Shown piece by piece: positions 11,230 through 22,070 of a stretch of DNA of 64,000 nt. Position numbers and translations under genes: made by a program. Within the stretch, counting starts at the first letter, position 1. Every line of letters begins with the position of its first letter. The notes under the pieces are model-generated. The model was not told the DNA's origin. It worked only from the letters and a program-made list of their open reading frames with translations, and did not search any database. Origin of the DNA: Strigops habroptila (lineage: Eukaryota; Chordata; Aves; Psittaciformes; Psittacidae); the NCBI RefSeq assembly GCF_004027225.2, contig NC_044282.2, positions 67,691,787-67,755,786 of the forward strand. The letters run 5' to 3'.

Positions 11230-13905
11230 GGCACCTGGACAAACATGCTGGGCCAATGGGAAGGGGCTGGGGCGACATTCCACCCCATCAGAGGAGCCGC
11301 AGGCAGAAGGAAGACCTCAGGGTGCACTCACAAAACTGAATCCCCTCCCAAAGCCATTCTGCATTAACATTTTAATCAACAACTGTATTATTTAAATGTT
11401 TTAAGCCTTCCTGTAGTTGTCCATAGTTTTAATCTTACCTCAAGCCAAGTTTGAGAATGAGAATTAAGTCAGACCCTGGTAAGCAGCAAAGGAAATTACA
11501 TCCTTCCAAATCCTCAAGATACTCATTTTCACAAATGCTCACTGACAAGTGTAATCTTCACTGGACCGTTAACCCTGTGGCAGAGATTCCCTTGTCTGCA
11601 TGGATGTAAACTAACCAATTGCAAATGTAAGCAGAGCATTAGGGAGTTGTAAAAAGGCTTTGCAAGTCACCAATTTAAATTTGAAATCTAGGAGGTCAAG
11701 CACCACATACTTGTATAGGCAAGATCCCTTCCACAGGGAGACGTGAGCAAAACACACAGGTCAAGCCAGGACATCAACCATTTCACTGAACTCAGTGGAG
11801 AGTTTGCAGATGCAAGATGCTGGACAACATACAGTGCTGCAGGCTGACTTAAAAGGTCCTCTTTACACCTCGAAGAGGACATCTAGAACTCATCTAACTT
11901 CCCAAAACCTTGGCCTAGCTTATGTGAGGCAAGACTTATAGGGAGTGTTTTAATTAGAATAAATGCACACACATGCACATAAGGAACAACTGGAGTTACT
12001 GCGCTTGTGTAAGCAATTCACATCACTGCTGTCAAGTTCCAGAAGGCTGGTTTGGATCAATCCATAAAAGTGACCAAAAGCACATGTGGAAGCTCCCCAA
12101 CGGCGCTCCAGAATAGCAGTGCTTCCATCCTGATTCACAAGGCAGCCCAAAGAGCTGCTGGCTGTACCAGCTTTCAGTCCTCAGCGGAACAGTGGAAGCT
12201 GTCAATTGCCATCAGAAATCCCACACTCTTTAAAAGAAAGAGCATCTTGCAATTTCTTGCATCACCTTCCTATTACAGCTGACTTCCTCACAACCACCTC
12301 TGGTCTTCCAGCCCATTACTCCTTCCTCCAACCTCCCACACGCAGTGTCTAACCTCCTTTGCAGACAGCTCCACACAAACCCTTCCAAGCAAGTAAAGGT
12401 GAAGAGCAGTGGGTACAATGGCAGTCTCACATACAGAGACTAGTGGGATGCAAGGACAATATATTTAATACCTGTGAAATTATGACTGCAAAAGAAAAAA
12501 CATTAAGGTTCGTGATAGAATAACATAGTCACTTTTGCTCCCTTAGAGGCACATGGAAACTATTTTCACTTGAAGTATTAGAATACTTCAAGAAAAAATT
12601 ACTAAAAACAATGAAAAAATACACATATGGAAGTAGGACAGTAATTGAGATGACTGTGGAAGGGGCATCATCCTGCAGTGTACTCTGGGAGCAGAAGATG
12701 ACATTTTGATTTTTCAGGTCTTGTGCAAAAAAGGTGGTTTATGTAGTTAATGTTTAAAGATCATATAGCACTTCCTCAGAAATGGAATGGCTGTGCCAGA
12801 ACTACAAAGTATACCAAGATTTTATTAAAAAAAACCAACCAACCCATTGTGCTTGCCTGAAGTTTTTATTAGTTTGTGCCCATTGCCTCTCATCCTACTG
12901 CCTGGCACCATCTGGAAGAATCTGGTCTCATCCAGTTGATGCTCTCACTTCAGATTGTACACTGAACAAAGTCCCCCTGAGCCTTCTCTTCTCTAAGCTG
13001 GACAGGCCCAGCTCCCTCAGCCTTTCCTTGTACGAGAGATGCTGTAGATCCTTAATCATTTTAGTAGCCCTGCACTGAACTTGCTCCAGGAGCTCCATGT
13101 CTCCCGTGTACTTGGGAGCCCAGACCTGTACACAATACTCCAGGTGAGGCCTCACCTAGGCAGATTAGAAAGGAATCATCACCTCCCTTGACCTGCTGGC
13201 AACACTCTTCCCAATGCAGCCTGAGACACCAATTGCCTTCTTGGTCAATCAGTGTTATTTCACATCACACAAGGCCTGTAAAGGTTTTTGACATATGGAG
13301 GAAAAATAACCACCCCAAACCAACCAACCAGCATAAAAAAACCAACAAATCCCCCAACAAATCCAGCAGCATTAGGACATTTATTTTGGAAAAACCTGCC
13401 TAAAAGCAGACTATCAGGGTCATCTGTGTTGTCTTTGTAAAGAGCCAGAGAGCTCTTCCTAAAGCATTTATTAAAATCAATAGGGCTGGAAAGAGCAGAA
13501 GGGAGAACAACAGATGAACTTTTTCTTCTGTTGGTTTCTACTACCAGCCAACATTATGAAGACAAAACCAAGTTAAACAACATGGCTGTCAAGCAGTGCT
13601 GTAATCAATTTCTACCCATGTCTAGAAAAAAGAGCCCACTAATGATAAGCTGTTTTTCTTAAGTGACAAAATTATTGTCGCTGAAAAGCAGCTGCCCCCT
13701 TGGTAATGAGGCTGAAGATTGAGTGTTGTGTTTATTCTCAATATGGTGGCATTTAGCATTCCTGCTCACGCATTTTGCTCTGCAAAGACAGCTATTTTTG
13801 CAGCACTTACTTCTGAGAAATGACTGTCACCTTAAAAGTAGTTAAACCAATATACTGAGTAAGCCCTGCAAGCCCAACAGATCAATAGTAAGATAGATTC
13901 GAGGA
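11230..13905. other. OTOR-SNRPB2 intergenic spacer
   Basis: A spacer of about 2.7 kb separates two genes transcribed in the same direction (SNRPB2 then OTOR). It contains one antisense CR1 fragment (12.87-13.26 kb) and otherwise AT-rich sequence with no gene that I can see. The OTOR upstream promoter elements presumably lie at its left end. Confidence 0.6.
12868..13262 (-). mobile_element. CR1 LINE fragment, antisense
   Basis: On the minus strand this translates in part to the C-terminal part of the CR1 reverse-transcriptase ORF (MRPHLEYCVQVWAPKYTGDM, then ATKMIKDLQHLSYKERLREL and GLSSLEKRRLRG). It then continues into the untranslated CR1 segment. It is 5'-truncated, lacks the ATTCTATG tail and has no intact ORF. 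Divergence from the other CR1s here suggests an older subfamily. Confidence 0.88.
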
Positions 13906-13914
13906 AACACATGG

Positions 13915-16900
13915 CTTGAGAACAGCATAAACTTTATTTATTTTATAAAAATCAGTATTTCAACACAAAAATTTACTATCCAGTAGACCTGTGGAAATCC
14001 AACGTCTCTCCTGGCTGTTGTGACCATTGTACACAAGTCTTCAGTTTTCTGCAGAGAACAGCAAACATGCTAGCTGAGCAAAGTATCATTGCATTAAAAA
14101 AACCCCAACTATCTAGACAACTCCTTTATAGGAGCATCCGGTTATTTCTTCGCGTAAGTGATTTTCATGGCATGAGACGGAGTAATCTTGAATCCTTGGA
14201 GAGCATCTCGCGCAGCTCCCGCTTGATTCTCATTTTCAAACTCCACAAATGCAATGTCGTGGCGCCCAGGCACTAAGCGAACTTCTTTGAATCCAGGAAA
14301 CCTTTAAAATAAGGTCAAAGAGTCAGATAATATTTTCTAGCTTGATAACACATCTCTTAGCAGCAGCTGTAAGACCTTATCATAAGCATCTACTAGTATA
14401 ATAGTTACTACTAGTGAAAGATTTAAATTGAAGGCTGTTACATGTCCAGTCTTAGAACCATACTTCAATTAAAGATCATTATCTGGAAGTAATTTAATCA
14501 GTCTTGTGCACATACGGAAGCAACTAAAGCTAGTTTTAAAGCTGCTGCTGTCGTAATGTCTTTAATATTAAAGTCACCAGCTTAAATCCAGGACAGATTG
14601 ATGGTAGATAACTTACACAATCAAAACCAGCTACGAATAAATCGGATTTGCCTTCTGAACCGAGACACCAGAACTGACATCTGTAATCTTGGCAGTAAGA
14701 CAAAGAACTGAAATACCTTCAGAAAAAACTCTTATTTCTAAAAAGTCAGCTTGCCAACTGACAAAAAGCATACAGGTAAAAATTCAAAGGAGAAGTCCTT
14801 TTATTCAGAACTTACTGATTGAATAACATGGACAGCATCATCTCGTTTGTTTCCTCAGGCAAGTTATTAAGGAAAAGGATATAGTTGGGTGGGTTGTCAG
14901 GCACCTGCAACAACAGAAGATCAAAGCTCAGAAGATTACACACAAGTATCTGTTCCTCTGCATCTGTCTCCATGATTATTTGAACCAAGACTCTCATATC
15001 CTTAAGTATTGCTCATAACACTGCTCGCTGGACTTCAGTATACCTTCATGCAGTATACAGACAGAGCGTCTTGATTCTGTTACAACGATATACTCATTTA
15101 CAGAGGCTCTTATTTCCAAAAATCACAGTAACATGTTGTCTTAGATGTCACACTTAGACTCAGATTCTCAACAGCGGATACTGCAGTACTCTCAGCACTG
15201 CCAGGGATGGGACCCAGGTGCCCAAATTCTGGCTGTAGTGCTGCCCAAAACATCTGCATAGTAGTGGAAGAACCTCCAAAAGACTCACATCCTTCCGAAA
15301 GAGCAGTAGGATAAATACCAAGATAAATACCCTGCTCACCTGCTGTAGTACTGAAATATTGAATATTTTTTGGGGAACTGAAGCCCACAAAACCCACATG
15401 GTTTTACTACAGTGCTCAAATTTATTAATTAGAAACCCCATTAGATTTAAAGTCTGTAGAGTCCTTAACAGATTTGCCTGCTAATATGAATTTCTAGCAA
15501 CCCACCAGACACAAGGCTGGGTAGTCAGTTCGCTGACACTGGACTGAAAGACTAGAATCAGCCCAAGTCATCAAGGACATTACAAAAATAAACTGGACAC
15601 CACAACTTCAAACATTCTAATAACAGTGCCAAGAAGTTAATGCTTCAGCACAATAATTTCCTTCAGCTGATGGAAACGTTCCAGGCAGTGCCATTAGAAA
15701 ATAAACTTCTGAACTTCAAACAAATAACCTACTGAGGGTTGTGCTTTGATGCAAATTGACACACACATATTGTACCTTTGGTACAAATGATATCCAAAAG
15801 AAAACCCAGACTGGAAGCAAGACGTTTCCCCTGTGGCTTATGTATGCAGTTCTCAATGATAGTATTCAAGAAAGAGATGCAGGGCAGGCAAAGATACTCT
15901 TCCATATATTTGCTCTAGTGCACATCTTGGCTCTTTACTGCCTCTACTTCTAACACACGTCAATCATTTAGAAGGTCACTGAGCACACAAGATGAGCAAA
16001 GCGTAGGGAGTTGTTGCTACATCTTTACACAATTCTTTGGAAAATAAGACACTTATAAGAAAAAAGTGAGCAGAGGACCCTCAAACTCCTGAAAGGAAGC
16101 TTTTACGCACATATTCTGGCACCCTGTGTAGTCTTCCTTCTGCTTTTCTACTACAAGAACAAAATAATTTAAAGGGAATTTATTAATAATGAAAAAAAAG
16201 CCCAACCCTAAGAATCCTTCAACTGATTTAAGAATTAAAGTGGGATTTCTTAATAGTGCTTAATTAGTGCTTAATAGTTCTTAATTTCTTAATAGTTTTC
16301 TGTATAGTAATGAGAAACTGCAGATTCTCATTTCATGTCAACCAGATGCAGTAAAAGTGGAATTTCTTTTGCTTATTTGCTGTGATTTAGCTGGTAGGCA
16401 AATGTCTCAAAACAAAAAGGAAGCTGTAAAATATATCCTTGAGTTTCCATGTGTAAAACTACTATTGACTGAGAATAATTTTAAATATTAGTGCTTTTAT
16501 TCACACACACCCAAAAAAGCATTACCTGCTGATTCTGTGCTGCAGTCCCTGGGGCGCTGGCTGAATTTTGTGTTGCTCCCTAGTGAATAAGTACAAAATA
16601 GTTTTACAAAGGTGTTCTGTTAGAAATATATAAGCACAACCATATCAGCATGTTTTGGTACAATTCAAGAAGTATGTTAATGTGTTTTTTAACCTACAAT
16701 CCAAGGAATGTTTGTTGCTTATGAGCTTCCTGAAGGGAAATATAAAGCTCATGAATTTGGCTGGACTCCAAAACCAGCTGATCAAAGAAAAAGACATCAG
16801 TAGTAGCTGATCTGACTAATGGCCAAGCCAGCAGATATAGAAAATCACTATTTCTCCACATTATAGTATTTGTTTAAATATACAAGAAGGAAATAGTTTT

Positions 16901-19900
16901 GAAAATGAAGGCCTAGACAGGACATACTTAACAAGAGGAAAACAGGTGTTTCCCCTGAGGACTCTGCTCTAGCAAGGATAACTGAAGCTATTACCATTAT
17001 AGCTACTAGCAATTATTTCTTAAGAGATTTCTATATTATGATTTGACTTTTTAATAAATCCTGAAAAATCTGAATATTCTACATAGAAAATGTTGCTTTC
17101 TATGAACACTCTTCTCTCGATAGCAATGTGTGCCTTAGCAGGAAGTGTAGTTAAGTAACACAATATTCAAACTCTGTGCCTCAATATTTCCTGCTATACT
17201 TCAGCATATAAATTACTAAATGTTATTAGTTTAGGCTAGGCCAACCCCTAGTGGAGATACATTCCAAACCAACCCCTCTTCATCCAACTGTACATCTATT
17301 ATCTTGTTCCCGTTTACCATTCTTCAGTGCTTATAGAGCAAACAGGGCACTAAAACACTGAAGAAAAAAGCTGTTTGAGCACTTGAAGCTGGCATGAAAG
17401 AAGTACACACCCCTCCTTTTTTACCTCTTCTATAAAGAGGTTAGTTCCTGCTTTGATTTATTGTACCTTTGCCCTATACCTTTATTTTCATCTGGTAATA
17501 GGAAAGGAGGGGGGAGGGAAGCAAGGACTGTATCATCTGCCACCTCTCCTTCAACTTCTAGTGAGTGCACAAGAGCACCAGATATCAATAGACCACAATT
17601 CAGGGAATTGAAAAGTACCAAAATACAATACTTAATCCTAAAAAAAAAACCCCCAAAAAACACCAAAGCAAAACCCAATTTAAAATACCCTTTGTGTGTG
17701 TTTGTTTTTTCTTTTTCAAACAGAGAAGCAGCTTACCTGGATAACCTTTTTATTTGGTGCATTTGCTGACTGCTCCAGAGATTTGGCCTTCTTCTTTTCC
17801 TTCCTTTTTTCCTTATCGGCAAAAGTACCACGCATTTTAGAGATGATATCAGAGTCTGTTTTTGCATACTGAATCCGCTTTTTAAAAGGGAAAAAAAACA
17901 CAAACAAAACAGAACAATACATTTGCAGTTAATAAAACTGAACATTTTCTATTTTCATTAACTGTGTTCTGTGCATTTACATTTTTTCCCAGAAATTTCT
18001 CATATTAAAAATACTGTTATAAACTGTAGGTATGCTTACAGTATCTAATCCTCATGATTAATTCTGAATACAACTACGGAACTCAAAAAACCCCTTAAGA
18101 TGGAAATCACTGATTTTAACTCATTGGAATCAGAATTCTATTCATCTAACAGCATCTTTTGAGCACACTATATAAAGTGATGTGAAGACACGTGACAAGA
18201 TTTGCACTACCTTCTATTAAAAACCCCAGGACGATTTTTTTAACCCCATTTTAAGGGGAGTTAAAATTTTACAGTGATTTCTCAGATCTCCGAGTTCAGC
18301 AAAACTCAGACTTCTTAAATAGAGAGGCAAGTACCTGCCTTAATCCAAACCAGTTGCACAGATTGTGTCAGCAGCACATTGGTGCTGGTTTTCTGACGCA
18401 GGCTGCCGGGGAATGCAGATGCAGCTATGAGTATACTCAGGTGCAATATTACATACACACACAATCCTATTACTTTTACTGTCAGAGACTATCAGACTCA
18501 ATACAAAATTACACAGCAGTTGAAGATTTTTTTTTTAAATGCTTTTTGCTTAGACAGAGTATGCACGCTGCAGGCAATATTCAAAGAGGGAAGTACACCT
18601 AAACGCTTATAAAGCCTTAATCTTTTTATTTCCTGTTGCATTTTACTGAGCTCAAACCTCTACCAGGGTAAACGACAGAAGTGAGCTTGCACAATTCCTT
18701 GTCAAGGATTTCAGTGGGGAATCTGAAAGTGTTAATGAAAAAAGCTTGTGGTTCAGCAACATGAACTGTCTGTGCCCTCCTAAATGCCCAAAGCCATGAG
18801 CTGAAAGCCAGCAGTAATACATCCATCCATCACAGGAGTCAAGCGGGCCACTTGCATGTATCATTATGCCTCACAAATAGTTGCAGAATTAAGAGATGCC
18901 CAATTATCCAAGCAGGCAACAACATGTCGATCCTTCCGCTATTCTACACATTACGAAGTACATTATTAAATGACATTCTATCAAACAGCAGTGAATTTGC
19001 TTCACTCGAGTTCTACTGAAATTCAGTTACTTGGCTTGGTGATCTGATGCATGCACAAACAGAACTACACATTGATTTGAAAAAATAAACCACTGGTCAC
19101 AACTGTTGATTTCTGGAAAGCAAAACTTTCTTCACTCCACTCACTGTTACCTCAAAAAGGAAGCATTATATTCTAGCTATTTAATACAAACAGAATAGTA
19201 ACCAAGCTTACTCTAGATTAGGTGCTTACGGTTAAATTACTTCAATAATATTACAGAATTAATTTAATTGATTCAACAGAAAACATGATAAATAAAATGG
19301 AAGTATTTAAGATCTTAAAAACTTTAATCCAGCAAAAGAAAACATGCAGCCATCGTTTAGGAAACCTAAATGCCAAGTTCAACCCCTGTGTTTTAACTAC
19401 GGTCTCTTCAGCATCCCTCTAGCTTGCATGTATTCATCGAGACAGGACACAACTGAGTAATAGTACAAGTACACACGGTGGTTAATTCACAAGGTGCAAG
19501 TGCCAAAACACTGTATCATACCACAGCATTTCTTTTTTCTTCAAAAAGCTAACAAAATAACTTACCATTGGCTTCCCATAAAACGGAAAGCCTTGTAGCT
19601 GTCTTAAAGCATTGGTAGATGACCCAAGTTCTTTAAATATAACAAAAGCCTGTCCTCTCATCTTCATAGTCTTTAAAGCCACAATGTCAACCACATGGCC
19701 AAACTGTGAGAATAACGCATACAGGGACCTCTTCAGTTCTGTTGACCATATGAAAAAAATAGATTAGATACAGGCAAATGTCCACCTCTACAGAGTTTGC
19801 TGTCCTTCAGTGACAATGCTTTTTGGCAGCTGTAGCTCACAGAGCAGTATGTTACATTAGTTTAGTCAAAGCTGTTGCACAAGCACAAGTTTACTTGCCC

Positions 19901-21800
19901 AGTTTTTATAAGTCGGTGTGTAACACTTCGTTTCACACCTCTAGTATTCATGTAGTGAAAAAGCTGTACCGCTTTTTCAATACCATCAGAAAATCAATAC
20001 CATAACATGCAGTAGTAAAGAGGTATGACTTAAACCAAGGCCACAGCAAAATAGTAACTACTTAAAAGGCTAACTCAGTTTGGAGAATTTGTTTGTAACT
20101 TTTTAAGCAGTTCTCTTGTGCACATGAAATGTTTTTTCATAATCTGTATCCAAGTGTGTTTTGTATGATCTCACTGTACCTTACAGCTGCAGTGGATTTG
20201 TTTTCATTATTTAAAATCACCTGACTACACACCAAATAAAACCTTAATCTTACCCAATCAAGCTAAATAAATCATCTGTATTGTGTAATCATTCTACCTC
20301 ACAAATCTTAACATTTGAAGTATTTCAGCAACATAAGAGCACTGTCTCTTATTTACTGGTAATAACCAATATTACCAATAGTAATCGGTAATAATGACCT
20401 GGTAATACCAGCCCACTGTCACTTCCTCCAGCTGCTCCTGACCAACCACACTGCTCTATTTTTAAGTTTTCTTATCAAACCACTTTCCTTAAAAATAACT
20501 TCTAAACCTGTATTTTAAAAATCAAATCTGTAAGCTTCACAGGTAATTTGAAAACCTCCATTTAAAAATTATGACCACACAATTTCATAAGGGAGACTTT
20601 CTAGTTTACAGGGCACTTAACATGCTACAAAGAACAAAGCCCCAAGTTAAATTTATTCAGTAAAACCATCTTGCCAAGTTAAGAAATAATTTCTCAGTAA
20701 AACTGTTTGCACTTTCAGATCTTTCTGAAGCACCTCGAAGAAACATCTAAGTAGCGCTGATCTGATTCCACCACTCTGCTCACAAACAGTAACAAATTAC
20801 TGTGATCGTACTGCGATCACTCTACACTGTAAGATAAGCATAAAGTGGGTGGTTTTACAAACTGAACACACAGCCAGGTAAGGGCAAGGTTTTTATTTTC
20901 AGCACACAGTGAGGAGCTGAAGTTCCTCAGCATGAAGCCATCTATCTGGAGAGGGCTGCAAAGCAGTGCCTCCAATGCAATGATGCAAAGCAGGCTCGCT
21001 CATACCATGTCCTCTGCTTCTGCATGGCACTGAACAAACGAGGAGCGCACAGATGTCCCCACGCCACAGCAAGAGGGGACTGCAGAGGCCAACAAAACGC
21101 CTGCCAACACCCCTATTAGCATCAATCGGATATTCTCCTTAGTTATTCACTGAGAAGCAAACCTGGCCTGTGCAGTTAGCTACAGAACTACAGCAGGGAG
21201 ACAACGAGAAGCTTCCTTAAGAACAAGAGCCCTGTCTTACAAAAAGAGGCTTAAACGTTGTGCTGCATTTGCTGACTTCAGCTGCAGCCTCGCTGCAAGC
21301 AGCGGTTTGCCGAGGGCTCCGTTCGCACCCGCCGCCTGCCCGGCGCCTCGCAGCTCGCTGCTGCGAGACCGCGCTCGCCAGCCCCGCTGCTGGCAGCGGC
21401 CGCGTCCCGGAGGCGAGTGCCAGGCCCCACTACCTTCTTTCTTAATCTTGTCATTGATGTTGTTGATGTAGATGGTGTGGTTCGGCCTGATGTCCATCCT
21501 CGGCGGCGGCTGCAGACCTGCCTGCAGGCGGAGCACACACACGAACCGTTACCGGTGGCCGAGGCGCGGCCGGCGCCATTCCCCACCCCGCGGGGCCGCA
21601 CACACGCTCCCCCGGGTCCCAGGGGCAGCGGGACGGGCGTTCCCCGAGGCAGCCCGCCATGCCCCACGCTCTCCTCCCGCCGGCCCGGTCCGCCCGCCCG
21701 CACCACGCTCCGCACCTCTTCCCGCCGCGATGGCGGCCGGCCCGTCCTGTCCCGCCCCGCGTAACGGCGGCGCAGGCGGCAGAGCCGCTCCCGCAGCGAT
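13915..21800 (-). CDS. SNRPB2: U2 snRNP protein B'' (SNRPB2), complete coding region
   Basis: SNRPB2 binds stem-loop IV of U2 snRNA together with U2A' (SNRPA1) in the nucleus, as part of the 17S U2 snRNP of the spliceosome. Six coding exons (21497-21434, 19738-19566, 17877-17737, 16579-16526, 14904-14816, 14301-14142) join in frame to 226 residues (human 225). RRM1 spans about residues 7-86, with RNP2 IYINNI (Tyr10) and RNP1 RGQAFVIF (49-56). A Lys-rich stretch [12 protein letters not shown] is at 100-111, then a variable linker at 120-147. RRM2 spans about 148-226, with [10 protein letters not shown] and DIAFVEFE, ending [10 protein letters not shown]. The start [13 protein letters not shown] is nearly identical to human. 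The 5' end lies in a CpG island and tandem AATAAA motifs end the gene. UTR limits are approximate. Confidence 0.97.
13933..13942 (-). terminator. SNRPB2: SNRPB2 polyadenylation signals (two overlapping AATAAA)
   Basis: The minus strand reads AATAAATAAA, two overlapping canonical signals about 200 bases past the SNRPB2 stop. Cleavage is expected near 13.91-13.92 kb. Confidence 0.7.
14142..14301 (-). CDS. SNRPB2: SNRPB2 terminal coding exon
   Basis: Completes Gln174 and encodes [40 protein letters not shown] and [12 protein letters not shown], then TAA. This is RRM2's RNP1-like DIAFVEFE and the conserved C-terminus. It is followed by about 230 bases of 3' UTR. Confidence 0.97.
14816..14904 (-). 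CDS. SNRPB2: SNRPB2 coding exon 5
   Basis: Encodes [18 protein letters not shown], then [12 protein letters not shown] (residues 145-174), the start of RRM2 with its RNP2-like ILFLNN. The acceptor is ttgcAG|GTGCC and the donor CA|GTAAG, with the last codon split in phase 2. Confidence 0.96.
16526..16579 (-). CDS. SNRPB2: SNRPB2 coding exon 4 (linker)
   Basis: A 54-base exon encoding [18 protein letters not shown], residues 127-144, flanked by ctAG and GTAATG. It aligns in position and composition with the Gly/Asn/Thr-rich linker of the human protein (GTPNSANTQGNS). Phase 0 at both ends, so skipping it would keep the frame. Confidence 0.9.
17737..17877 (-). CDS. SNRPB2: SNRPB2 coding exon 3
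   Basis: Encodes residues 80-126: [20 protein letters not shown] and the basic [12 protein letters not shown] stretch. It has 141 bases with phase 0 at both ends. The end of the exon ([15 protein letters not shown]) begins the poorly conserved linker between the RRMs. Confidence 0.96.
19566..19738 (-). CDS. SNRPB2: SNRPB2 coding exon 2
   Basis: Encodes residues 22-79: [20 protein letters not shown], then [15 protein letters not shown] (RNP1) and FPFYGKPM. The acceptor is caacAG|AACTG and the donor ATG|GTAAG in phase 0. The sequence is essentially invariant against mammalian U2B''. Confidence 0.96.
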
Positions 21801-22070
21801 CGATGTGCCGAGCGCCGATGCCCGGCAGCGCCTGCGCGGTGGCAGTCACGGCCCGGCGTGGTGCTGCTGCCGCAGTGCCGGGTCCTGAGGCGGGTTTAGA
21901 GCCCGGAGCCCCTTTTCTCCGCTGCCTCAACGCGCCCCGCCGGGCCGCAGAGGGGTGCCGGCCGGTGAAAGCCGATGAAACGCCTCGGGGAGCTCCGTCT
22001 GCCTCTGGATCAGCCCCGCGGTGAGGGGGGGTTGTAGTCGGGGCTCCCCGGGAATCACAGTGGGGCTTGG
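21280..22070 (-). promoter_or_regulatory. SNRPB2: SNRPB2 CpG-island promoter and 5' UTR region
   Basis: A dense CpG-rich block spans the first coding exon and the sequence upstream. A donor-like GAAGAG|GTGCGG on the minus strand near 21715 and an acceptor-like CTGCAG near 21.51-21.52 kb would define a non-coding first exon, as mammalian SNRPB2 has. The exact start site cannot be read from sequence. Long open frames in both orientations here are GC-rich artefacts. Confidence 0.7.
21434..21497 (-). CDS. SNRPB2: SNRPB2 coding exon 1
   Basis: Encodes residues 1-21 ([20 protein letters not shown], then E) with RNP2 of RRM1, and ends G|GTAGTG in phase 1. An in-frame run of codons continues upstream of this ATG, but it probably begins within a 5' UTR exon after a CTGCAG acceptor-like site near 21.51-21.52 kb. 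The chosen ATG matches the vertebrate N-terminus exactly. Confidence 0.95.

Noticed and set aside
21451-22024. Several 100-160-codon frames on both strands at the SNRPB2 5' end
   Set aside because: CpG-island composition artefacts around a real first coding exon. Only the MDIRPNHT... frame is conserved.
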